Positions 34,534 to 41,394 of a stretch of 64,000 nucleotides of DNA are shown here, piece by piece. The stretch comes from Clostridia bacterium (GTDB taxonomy: Bacteria; Bacillota; Clostridia; Oscillospirales; Acutalibacteraceae): positions 42,117 through 106,116 of the forward strand of contig JAFUPA010000068.1 of NCBI GenBank assembly GCA_017481575.1, given 5' to 3'. The notes under the pieces were generated by a model that was given only the letters and a program-made list of their open reading frames with translations, was not told where the DNA came from and did not search any database. A program made the translations under genes and the position numbers. Numbering within the stretch: position 1 is the first letter of the stretch; the number at the start of each line of letters is the position of its first letter.

Positions 34534-35544
34534 ATGATGACAAGCAACTGCTTTTATTACGGAGTATACTCGCCAAAGGGTTACTATTCCCTTGCTTCAA
34601 GACCGACCTTTTCGGCAGGGAGAAATTTTGTTGTAAAGAGTTACCGTCCGTCGGTGAAGCAGAAGTTTTTTGACAAAATAAAAGCAGAGCTTGATAAAAG
34701 GGGACACAGCTACATAGATTTTCGTGCAGACGGTAAAAGCGACGGTGTTTTCAGCAAGGATGCTGACCTGCGTGTTATCGACGGCACTTATTGTACCTTT
34801 GATGAAACTGACTTTTCTGTGATTTGTCTTGATGATGACGAAATTGCCGAAGCCGAACCCTGCCTTAAAGTAAGGGACGAGGCTGTGCAGAGGACTAAAA
34901 GATTTCTGTCGGCGTGCAGGTGTATCAGTAATGATATGTTAAGACTTGAGGCGGCTAATATCGACCTTGCGAAAATTAACCGATTTTCAAGCCGATTATG
35001 GTCGTCAACGGGTGGAAGTCTTACGGGTGCAGTCGGAACAGAGCACAAGCGTTTTGTAACCTGCTTTACCTCAGACGGTGTCGAGCTTAATATGGAAGCC
35101 TTTGATATTTACTGCGACAATGTGACAGTCCTGTGTGACAAAACGGGGGCCTGCGCCGGACGGATTGTGGACAGAGTGCGCCGTTATGCCTTGAGTGCAG
35201 GCTATGATGTAATATCCTGCCTTTGCCCCTTGAATGTTGATTCGGGTGCAGAACATATTATAATCCCCGAGCTGAAATATGGGATTTTTGTCAACAAGCA
35301 TTTTCATAAGGCAGATTTTCATAATTGCCGCAAGGTTTTTACGGGTCGCTTTATGATGGTAGGGGGTGCAGAAAACAAAAATCGAATGGACTTCAGCTTT
35401 AAAGCATACAAACGACTTATGCAAGAGGTTTTTTCGTCACTTGAAATTGTTGAATTTTGTGACAGCGAGCTTGACAAAATTACAAACATAAATAATGATA
35501 ATGAAAAAATCGGAAAAACATTGCAAAAAGTTTTTTCTCCTTGA
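34534..35544 (+). CDS. Tandem P-loop ATPase-like protein with decayed Walker A motifs
   Basis: The protein has 336 residues; ATG at 34534 follows GGAGG (an in-frame TTG at 34516 precedes the RBS). Two halves have the same plan. First half: GYYSLASR, then VVKSYRPSVKQKFFDKI (residues ~33-50) and VFSKDADLRVIDGTY. Second half: VLCDKTGACAGRIVDRV, then DSGAEHIIIPELKYGIFVNKHFH. This layout recalls a family of ~365-residue tandem P-loop ATPases of spore-forming Firmicutes, in which GPGTGKST loops are followed by DSLDxVIIPEL and DGTAPH. Here neither loop keeps GxxGxGKS/T (the first retains only the Lys, near residue 42). It is probably a non-hydrolysing relative. The homology is inferred from memory of motif order; function is unknown. 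Confidence 0.58.
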   Translation: MMTSNCFYYGVYSPKGYYSLASRPTFSAGRNFVVKSYRPSVKQKFFDKIKAELDKRGHSYIDFRADGKSDGVFSKDADLRVIDGTYCTFDETDFSVICLDDDEIAEAEPCLKVRDEAVQRTKRFLSACRCISNDMLRLEAANIDLAKINRFSSRLWSSTGGSLTGAVGTEHKRFVTCFTSDGVELNMEAFDIYCDNVTVLCDKTGACAGRIVDRVRRYALSAGYDVISCLCPLNVDSGAEHIIIPELKYGIFVNKHFHKADFHNCRKVFTGRFMMVGGAENKNRMDFSFKAYKRLMQEVFSSLEIVEFCDSELDKITNINNDNEKIGKTLQKVFSP

Positions 35545-35568
35545 AATTTTTATAATAGGTGATATAAT
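35541..35568 (+). promoter_or_regulatory. Promoter of the dockerin protein gene
   Basis: TTGAAA (35541-35546), 16-bp spacer, TATAAT (35563-35568). The -35 element overlaps the stop codon of the preceding gene; a strong AGGAGG follows before the ATG. Confidence 0.75.
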
Positions 35569-35591
35569 GAAGAAAAAAGGAGGAATAGAAA

Positions 35592-36482
35592 ATGAAAAAA
35601 ACAACAAAAAGAATTTTATCTGCAATGCTTGCATTGGTAATCTGCGTGTCGGTGATGCCGTTTGCATTTGCCGCATCAATCCGTGGTGACGCTAACCTTG
35701 ACGGTAAAACCAACTCAATAGATGCACTTTTGATTTTGAAGTATACTGTCGGTCAAGAGGTTGAAAATTACGACGATTATCTTTTTGATGTCAACGGTGA
35801 CTATACGGTTAACTCAACCGACGCTTTGAGAGTGCTTATGCTGTCAGTCGGCAATGACGACCCTTGTACATATATGTACAAAGAAATTGCAAAATATTAT
35901 TCAGATGCTCTTTGGACTTCATATTTTGAAACAACAGAAGTGGACTATTCTGTCAGTATGAACGGCAGATTAACTCGTTTAGTTGGAGAAGGCATAGATC
36001 AAGAGGGAACTGTTGAAAGTTATCCTTTTGGAAGCAATTATTCTGACAAGGCTTATTTTGAAAATGGCTATGATGCAGATGGTTATACACCGTATGATTA
36101 TTTTATTGATCCTTGGATTTATGAAGACGGATTATGGGAAACTCAAATAACCGAAAATGAAACAGGTTACGAGGTTATGGTACAGATAAAAGAAGAGCGT
36201 ACAACTTCTGAAGAGCCTTTTGCAGAATATATTACACCCCACACAGGTTTTTATTTTGATTTCACTTTTGATGAAAACGGTGAAGTATGGGGAGAAAACG
36301 GAATGCTGACTTCGTGGGCATCAATTACTGCACAAGTCAATCATGATGGTTATGTTGAAAAATTAGTTTGTAAAGTTTATTTCAACGGAGAAATGTATCT
36401 TGCTTCAACTCAAACAGATGAGAGAGTTTTTGTTCTTATTGAAGACGGAGAATATGTTTTAGAACTGAATTTTAAGTATTAA
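35592..36482 (+). CDS. Secreted protein with N-terminal dockerin-type calcium repeats
   Basis: This 296-residue protein has a clear signal peptide (basic MKKTTKR, hydrophobic core, cleavage after AFA near residue 28). Directly after it come two dockerin-type calcium-binding segments: GDANLDGKTNSIDALLILKY (residues ~32-51) and FDVNGDYTVNSTDALRVLML (residues ~64-83), each with D-x-N-x-D-x-x-x-x-x-x-D spacing plus helix. Dockerins bind cohesins in cellulosome-like complexes, but most sit at the C-terminus of enzymes; here it is N-terminal. The remaining ~210 residues are acidic and aromatic-rich, likely beta structure, with no catalytic motif recognised. It is monocistronic with its own promoter and terminator. 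Confidence 0.82.
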   Translation: MKKTTKRILSAMLALVICVSVMPFAFAASIRGDANLDGKTNSIDALLILKYTVGQEVENYDDYLFDVNGDYTVNSTDALRVLMLSVGNDDPCTYMYKEIAKYYSDALWTSYFETTEVDYSVSMNGRLTRLVGEGIDQEGTVESYPFGSNYSDKAYFENGYDADGYTPYDYFIDPWIYEDGLWETQITENETGYEVMVQIKEERTTSEEPFAEYITPHTGFYFDFTFDENGEVWGENGMLTSWASITAQVNHDGYVEKLVCKVYFNGEMYLASTQTDERVFVLIEDGEYVLELNFKY

Positions 36483-36489
36483 AGCAAAA

Positions 36490-36522
36490 CAACGGAGTGC
36501 TTCGGCACTCCGTTAATTTTTT
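36490..36522. terminator. Terminator with TTCG tetraloop
   Basis: AACGGAGTGC-TTCG-GCACTCCGTT followed by AATTTTTT. It separates the convergent dockerin and isomerase-like genes. Confidence 0.9.
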
Positions 36523-36524
36523 AA

Positions 36525-37388
36525 TCAATATTTTTCAAACATATCCGCAAGTCTTTTTGCACTCTGCGCAAGGTCTTTTATGCCGTCAAAAACATTTTCG
36601 GTTGTGTGATTTTTAAGGTAATTATCTGCCTCAAGAGTGAAGTAGCCTTGATAGTTTATATCTTTAAGAGCCTTGGCAATCGCCTCAAAATCAATATTCA
36701 TTGAAAACGGAATCTGATGCGAGTCGTGCCATTTGTCGTTGTCGTGAATGTGAAGAGCCTGTAATCTGTGACCGAGAGCGTGAATCATATTAACAGCACC
36801 CGTGCCCGAGCCACGCATTTCGGCATGACCCAAGTCAAGGCAGGCAACCAGAAAATCATCGTTCACAACATCTATGTGCTCAACAAAGTCCTCGGCAGTT
36901 GCACAAGCGGCGAAGGAGCTTTCGTCTTTTTCGTCGTCCCAGTTCCACATATTTTCGGTTGCAATTTTGACACCGTGTTCTTTTGCAAAAGGCAACAGTT
37001 CAAGATACATTTCTGCGTTTTCCTGTGCCGATTTGTTATTGTCGGGGTGGATTACGCAGATTTCGCCGCCCGCCTCTGCCGTACATTCGATGGCACGCTT
37101 GAAATATGAGCGGATAGCATCACAAGCTGTTGGAAACGGAGCGTGTGACTGGTTGCAGACGATACCGTTATCAAGTCCAATCTGCTTTAACCTGCGTGCA
37201 AAAGCAAGGTAGTTGTTGCCTGCGAGCGGATGAGAGTTTTCAAGAAGCATCTTTTTGCCCCAGTCGTATTTGCACATATCAAACATTGAAAAATCCCACG
37301 CATCAAAGCCTGCTTTTGCTAAATATTCTATAGTTTTCTCTTCACCGATTTTCCTTGCGGCAGAACATATTTCGGTAGATATTTTCAT
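36525..37388 (-). CDS. Sugar phosphate isomerase/epimerase-type TIM barrel
   Basis: This 287-residue cytoplasmic protein belongs to the xylose-isomerase-like/AP-endonuclease-2 superfamily. Barrel strands with metal-ligand candidates are visible: CNQSHAPFP (His), VIHPDN, IATENMWNW (Glu), ACLDLGHAEM (Asp/His), LHIHDND (His-x-Asp) and FTLEADNY (Glu). Members interconvert sugars, inositols or their phosphates using a divalent metal; the substrate here is not identifiable. The ATG at 37388 has AAGGAA upstream, so an earlier in-frame ATG at 37427 is rejected. It follows the orphan gene on the same strand. Confidence 0.87.
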   Translation of the reverse strand: MKISTEICSAARKIGEEKTIEYLAKAGFDAWDFSMFDMCKYDWGKKMLLENSHPLAGNNYLAFARRLKQIGLDNGIVCNQSHAPFPTACDAIRSYFKRAIECTAEAGGEICVIHPDNNKSAQENAEMYLELLPFAKEHGVKIATENMWNWDDEKDESSFAACATAEDFVEHIDVVNDDFLVACLDLGHAEMRGSGTGAVNMIHALGHRLQALHIHDNDKWHDSHQIPFSMNIDFEAIAKALKDINYQGYFTLEADNYLKNHTTENVFDGIKDLAQSAKRLADMFEKY

Positions 37389-37410
37389 AAAATACACATT
37401 CCTTTTAGCA

Positions 37411-38364
37411 CTAAAAAATGATATCAAAAATCAATTTACTATGGTTTTCAGTTATTGCCTGACCTTCCATGTCGCATTTGCCTTTGATACCCATTTTGTT
37501 GATAGCACTATCTATATTAGTTGCAGTTTTTTTAGACATCGTTGCAGAAACCGCACCCTCTAAAATCAAAGTTTGGTTTTTAATTGAATTAGTACTGTTG
37601 CAACGCATTTCTATTAAGTTTTTTATATTGTTATCATAAGCAAACCATTTTAATTCCGGGATTTTCACGTCTTCACTTCCGACAAATTGAACATCAAGCT
37701 TACCCATTCGTTGAGACTGACCTTTGTAAGAAGATTTTTGTTCACTTTTAGCAGAAGAATTTGCATTAAAACCGTTGATAATGCCATTTCCTCCTATTGC
37801 AGAGGTCGTCTTATTACTTGTTTTTTCAATGATTGACTCAATAATTTCTATTGAACAACTTTTTGCTCCTAAAGAGTAAGCAATATTTTGTAATTCAGCT
37901 AATCTTTCTTCGTGAGCTTTGCTGAAAATACAATCCGTTTGGATGAAACGTGTTCTGTCAAAGCGGTCAACATAATAAATCGAATCACAAATTGGAGCAG
38001 GAATGAATTGAATTCCGCAATCATTTATGAATTCATCATAAAGATGCAAAACTTCCATGCCGTTTTGGTTACTTGTCCAACCTATTGCACCATCACAAAC
38101 ATCAATATCTCGTCTTTCGGCATCGTCAACAATAACGATCATATTTGGAATGTTAAAATCATTTCCAAAATATTTATCAGGAAAGAGGGGATTGTACTTC
38201 TTTAATTTCCTCAAATAGTTTTCGTTTTTTGTTTTTTCTGTTATCTCTTTGGCGGTTTTTTGAACTTCCGAAGAAACTTTTTTGCCAAATTCGGATGTTT
38301 TGTGCAATGCGTCGGAAACTGCTTCAGAGCCTTTCTTTACATCTAAATTTAATTTGAGTTTCAT
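37411..38364 (-). CDS. Orphan 317-residue protein, AT-rich gene
   Basis: This protein is not recognised. The first ~55 residues are a Lys-rich amphipathic helix/coiled-coil-like stretch (KKGSEAVSDALHKTSEFGKKV, TAKEITEKT). Residues 60-175 look like a globular alpha/beta part (MIVIVDDAERRDIDVCDGAIGW; Cys at several positions). A low-complexity Ser/Asn linker (about 185-215) leads to a C-terminal part ending SKLIFDIIF, a beta-rich segment. There is no signal peptide or transmembrane helix. RBS AAAAGGAG is good. Codon use is more AT-rich than the housekeeping genes. It lies next to the DUF559 repeat unit. Confidence 0.72.
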   Translation of the reverse strand: MKLKLNLDVKKGSEAVSDALHKTSEFGKKVSSEVQKTAKEITEKTKNENYLRKLKKYNPLFPDKYFGNDFNIPNMIVIVDDAERRDIDVCDGAIGWTSNQNGMEVLHLYDEFINDCGIQFIPAPICDSIYYVDRFDRTRFIQTDCIFSKAHEERLAELQNIAYSLGAKSCSIEIIESIIEKTSNKTTSAIGGNGIINGFNANSSAKSEQKSSYKGQSQRMGKLDVQFVGSEDVKIPELKWFAYDNNIKNLIEMRCNSTNSIKNQTLILEGAVSATMSKKTATNIDSAINKMGIKGKCDMEGQAITENHSKLIFDIIF

Positions 38365-38400
38365 TTTGATTCTCCTTTTATTTATGTTTCAAAAAACCAA

Positions 38401-38448
38401 GCCTCCCTTGCCCTAAAGGGAGGGGAACCGCGTTAGCGGTGGAGGGAT
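38401..38448. repeat. Left terminal inverted repeat of the DUF559 unit
   Basis: GCCTCCCTTGCCCTAAAG... with a GGGAGG return arm, then an ACCGCG-TT-AGCGGT stem and GGAGGGAT. It supplies the last five codons (Gln-Ser-Leu-His-Arg) and the TAA stop of the DUF559 gene. Confidence 0.8.
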
Positions 38449-38795
38449 TGTTTTATTAACATATCGATATATTCACAAACACCATCGAAGTTTTTGTTAA
38501 TTTCATTGTTCGGTATTCGGATAACCGTTAGATTTCGGTCTTCGATTTTTTCTGTTCGTATTTTATCTTTTTCTATTCCAGTTTCTTCATAGTGCTGTGA
38601 ACCGTCAAGTTCTATTATAATTCTTGCTTGATGACAATAGAAATCCACAATATAATTATCAATTACTTTTTGACGAAGAAATCGGACGGGATAAGTTCTT
38701 AAAAAGTCGTACCAAAGATGTTTCTCTTCTTTGGTCATATTTTTTCTTAGTTCTTGTGCATTTTTGGTAAGTGAAGAGTTGTGTTTTCTATCCAC
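38433..38795 (-). CDS. DUF559 (Vsr-like) endonuclease-domain protein
   Basis: This 120-residue protein starts at GTG (38795). The GGAGGG of the right inverted repeat stands 5 nt upstream as the Shine-Dalgarno site; an in-frame TTG at 38843 lies inside the repeat and is less likely. NAQELRKNMTKEEKHLWYDFL, FLRQKVIDNYIVDFYC and RIIIELDGSQHYE are DUF559 hallmarks; the Asp of VDFYC and the ELDG-SQH segment form the PD-(D/E)xK-like site shared with Vsr nicking endonucleases. The C-terminus (VIRIPNNEINKNFDGVCEYI) is typical. Cytoplasmic. Its substrate is unknown; the position between inverted repeats suggests it acts on, or travels with, that repeat. Confidence 0.9.
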   Translation of the reverse strand: MDRKHNSSLTKNAQELRKNMTKEEKHLWYDFLRTYPVRFLRQKVIDNYIVDFYCHQARIIIELDGSQHYEETGIEKDKIRTEKIEDRNLTVIRIPNNEINKNFDGVCEYIDMLIKQSLHR

Positions 38796-38798
38796 TGT

Positions 38799-38850
38799 AT
38801 CCCTCCGTCTTTTGCTTCGCAAAATCCACCTCCCTTTAGGCAAGGGAGGC
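38799..38850. repeat. Right terminal inverted repeat of the DUF559 unit
   Basis: The reverse complement begins GCCTCCCTTGCCTAAAGG, then GTGGATTTTGC-GAA-GCAAAA and GGAGGGAT, matching the left copy except for the variable middle stem. The GGAGGG provides the ribosome-binding site of the DUF559 gene. Confidence 0.8.
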
Positions 38851-38898
38851 TGTGCTATAATCAGTTTTATATAAAACTTTTTAGACTATGTCTTGGTT

Positions 38899-39993
38899 TT
38901 ACCACCTGTTTTCAACATACTCACAAAAAGCGAAAAGGTCTTTGATTTCAATTTTTGTGCCGTCGTCGAGTGTAACATCGCCGTTCCAGATTCCGTAGAC
39001 CTGGTGGCAATTCATTCTGCCGACCTTGAAGTCAACGTCGCTGTGGTTGTCAAGCGTCGGCTTCATTGTCATATTAAATCTTCCGTCCTCGGAGATGAAT
39101 TTCCATTCCTCCATAAATCTGCCTTTCGGGAACTTTTCAACGTCAACCGCACCGAATTTGTGTGCCTTTCCGTCATAAAAAATTGCTGTTTCCGTAGCAT
39201 AGCCTTCGTTGCCGATTGCCCACGTAATTTCAAAGCCGAGGCTGTGCTTTGTTCCGTCACCGTCGTAGTGGTAGGTCGAGCCGCAACCCCAGTACCAGAC
39301 CATTTTGTGAACGGTGTTAACACGTCCCCAGTCCATGGCGCAGAATGAGTTTTCCTTTGACATTGTGTAAACATAATCGCCGTATTTAAAGGTAACGTCG
39401 CAGGGCATACACATCTGTTTTGTGGTCATAAAGTATTTTGTTTTGTCCTCATCAAAGGGGAGTACGGTTGTGATTGTTTCCGAGCCGGGCAAAATGTCCA
39501 TACTGACATTCACTTCACAGAGCTTGCCCTTGTGCATCTTTTTGTACCACAGGGTTCTTTCTGTTTCTTTGGTATTGAAATCAAATTCAGCCTTGCCGAT
39601 TTTGTCTTTGTAGCGGTTCGGCACATCACCCTTTACGGGCGGAACGTGCTTGTTTGCACCGATAAAATACTGAATTGCATCAACAATTACTTCTCCTGTC
39701 GTAAGGTCAGTGAGCTTTGCGCTGACGTAGCCACCGACATTGATGTTTGCAAAGCTGACGAGAATCTGCATTTTGCCGTCCGACATGGTATAAAAATCCC
39801 ACTCCTTACGGCTCATAATTCCCGTTTTGACATAGTCACGGTTGTATGTAAAATAGTTGTGCCTTGCCCAACCCTTTGCAAGCAGCTTGCCGTCGGGAGA
39901 AAGAAGCGGAGTTTCTTTTATATATTCAATCTGCTTTGACGGTCTCTTCCATTCCTTAAAGGGGACATAGGTACGCTTTAATTCATTACTCAT
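38899..39993 (-). CDS. DUF2804 family protein
   Basis: This 364-residue cytoplasmic protein fits DUF2804 by eye: an early LLSPDGKLLAKGWARHNYF, the EWDFYTMSDGK segment, a long beta-rich body, and the aromatic CAMDWGRVNTVHKMVWYWGCG stretch near residues 228-250. No enzyme activity is established for the family; its beta-sandwich content hints at carbohydrate or lipid binding. ATG at 39993 follows GGGAGG. It stands alone between the DUF559 unit and a glycosyltransferase gene. The interval 38851-38898 shows nothing else. Confidence 0.8.
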   Translation of the reverse strand: MSNELKRTYVPFKEWKRPSKQIEYIKETPLLSPDGKLLAKGWARHNYFTYNRDYVKTGIMSRKEWDFYTMSDGKMQILVSFANINVGGYVSAKLTDLTTGEVIVDAIQYFIGANKHVPPVKGDVPNRYKDKIGKAEFDFNTKETERTLWYKKMHKGKLCEVNVSMDILPGSETITTVLPFDEDKTKYFMTTKQMCMPCDVTFKYGDYVYTMSKENSFCAMDWGRVNTVHKMVWYWGCGSTYHYDGDGTKHSLGFEITWAIGNEGYATETAIFYDGKAHKFGAVDVEKFPKGRFMEEWKFISEDGRFNMTMKPTLDNHSDVDFKVGRMNCHQVYGIWNGDVTLDDGTKIEIKDLFAFCEYVENRW

Positions 39994-40058
39994 TTTAATA
40001 CCTCCCGATGGAAATATGTTGTGATTGTTTTGACAGTATTTTGGTATAAAATATGTTG

Positions 40059-41087
40059 CTAGTTTATTTTAGACAGAATAAAGGTTTTAAGTTTTTTAAT
40101 AAATCTTTTTTTTATAAATTTTTTATAATACTTTTTATGACATTTATTTAGGACGAAAACTTTTTCTTTAACAATACTATCAGTGGTAATGGAAAGGAAA
40201 TAGTCACTGTTAATTTGGATTTTATGGATAATATGTTTTTTGTAGCTATCTTCAATATCAATATTTGGAGTAATCAAAAGTTGTTCATACGTTATTATAA
40301 GTTTGTTGAGCCAACGTTGACCGGCTAAATCAGCACAGTTTGGAACTTTATCTTTTACATTGTTATAAATAAACTCCCAGTCGTCCAAACTTTTAAGACT
40401 TCTTTCAGTAAATCCGGAAGACATAATGGAGTTTGAGGTGACTCTATATACATAAAGAGTTTTATCAATATGTCCAAGTTTATCGCAATTTAATATAGCT
40501 AATGGAGTATAATAGCCATCTTCATAGAGAAGTCCTTCGGGAAAGCGGATGGAAATTACTTTTTCTTTTTTATATAGTGCATCACAAACTATTACTTTAA
40601 AATGTTTTCTTCTGTTATATGGAGAGGATATGAAGTTGGTGATGGCTTCTTCTTTATTATAAATGTTTTTTTCCCCAGTATCATCGTTGTAAAAATCTTC
40701 ATTATTCTTTTCGTCACATCTAACAAAATTACATTTAACAAGATCTAAATTATAATTTAAAGCAAACTGAAGCATTTCTTCAAAAGTTTCTGGTTTGATA
40801 TAATCATCACTATCAATAAAACTAATATAGTCACCCGTACAAATATCAAGTCCAGCGTTTCTTGCGGATGATAAACCACCATTTTGCTTATGGATTACAC
40901 GAATTCTGGTGTCTGTGAGTGCTAGTTTATCGCACAGTGTGCCCGTTAGATCAGGAGAACCATCGTCAACGAGAATAATTTCAAGGTTTTTATATGTTTG
41001 ATTGATGATACTATTCACACAAATCGGTAAAAATTTTTCAACTTTGTAGCAGGGGACAATAACTGAAATCTTTTTTGAATTATCCAT
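40059..41087 (-). CDS. GT2-family glycosyltransferase
   Basis: This 342-residue protein begins MDNSKKISVIVPCYKVEKFL, the classic GT-A start. ILVDDGSPDLT (nucleotide binding), GGLSSARNAGLD and the DxD motif FIDSDDYIKP (near residue 95) identify a nucleotide-sugar-dependent GT2 enzyme, probably adding sugars to surface glycans at the cytoplasmic face. ATG at 41087 has GAGGA 5-6 nt upstream; an in-frame ATG at 41174 precedes it without an RBS. The gene is markedly AT-rich and isolated from the EPS cluster at 53-64 kb, so it may have been acquired separately. Confidence 0.9.
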   Translation of the reverse strand: MDNSKKISVIVPCYKVEKFLPICVNSIINQTYKNLEIILVDDGSPDLTGTLCDKLALTDTRIRVIHKQNGGLSSARNAGLDICTGDYISFIDSDDYIKPETFEEMLQFALNYNLDLVKCNFVRCDEKNNEDFYNDDTGEKNIYNKEEAITNFISSPYNRRKHFKVIVCDALYKKEKVISIRFPEGLLYEDGYYTPLAILNCDKLGHIDKTLYVYRVTSNSIMSSGFTERSLKSLDDWEFIYNNVKDKVPNCADLAGQRWLNKLIITYEQLLITPNIDIEDSYKKHIIHKIQINSDYFLSITTDSIVKEKVFVLNKCHKKYYKKFIKKRFIKKLKTFILSKIN

Positions 41088-41160
41088 AAAAATCCTCTTC
41101 ACTGAAGTATTATATTGTGTATAAAAGTAGTGTTTATGATAATATAACATATTGACCGTG

Positions 41161-41208
41161 AAATTTCCACACACTTAATATAAATTTATACTAAGTGTGT
41201 GGAAATTT
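41161..41208. repeat. 48-bp near-perfect palindrome upstream of the GT2 gene
   Basis: Two 24-nt arms starting AAATTTCCACACACTTA meet without a loop; they differ at a single position (A on one arm, C opposite). It lies 74 bp upstream of the GT2 start. On the plus strand it is followed by a few T, so it could terminate transcripts, but no plus-strand gene precedes it. The rest of 41088-41394 is AT-rich with a terminator at 41315-41357 and no gene. Confidence 0.7.
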
Positions 41209-41314
41209 TTGCTATCACAAACGATTCTATTAGAAAGAATTCCCAAAAACTAATGGATTATAGTTGATGATATCATTGATATTAGTAGGGGTAAATTATA
41301 TATTTAATTGTACT

Positions 41315-41357
41315 AAAAAAATCATCTCATATGCAATGCAGGCGAGATGATTTTTTT
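41315..41357. terminator. Terminator of the dnaD-to-permease operon
   Basis: AAAAAAATCATCTC and GAGATGATTTTTTT enclose a 15-nt loop; with A/T runs on both sides it can work in both directions. It lies 38 bp after the permease stop. Confidence 0.88.
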
Positions 41358-41394
41358 AAAATTTATCCACAAAAATTTCTTTTTTATAAAAACA

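Larger units (their letters stand above)
38401..38850. mobile_element. Repeat-bounded DUF559 unit (candidate minimal mobile element)
   Basis: A 450-bp unit is bounded by inverted repeats that begin GCCTCCCTTGCC at each end, reading inward. Each repeat contains two short hairpins (CCTCCCTT..AAAGGGAGG, then a variable ACCGCG..AGCGGT or TTTTGC..GCAAAA stem) and ends in GGAGGGAT. A DUF559 gene on the minus strand fills the space between them exactly. No target duplication is evident at the outer borders (CAAAAAACCAA on the left, TGTGCTATAAT on the right). Mobility is inferred from the symmetrical ends and from the compact single-gene content. Confidence 0.62.
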
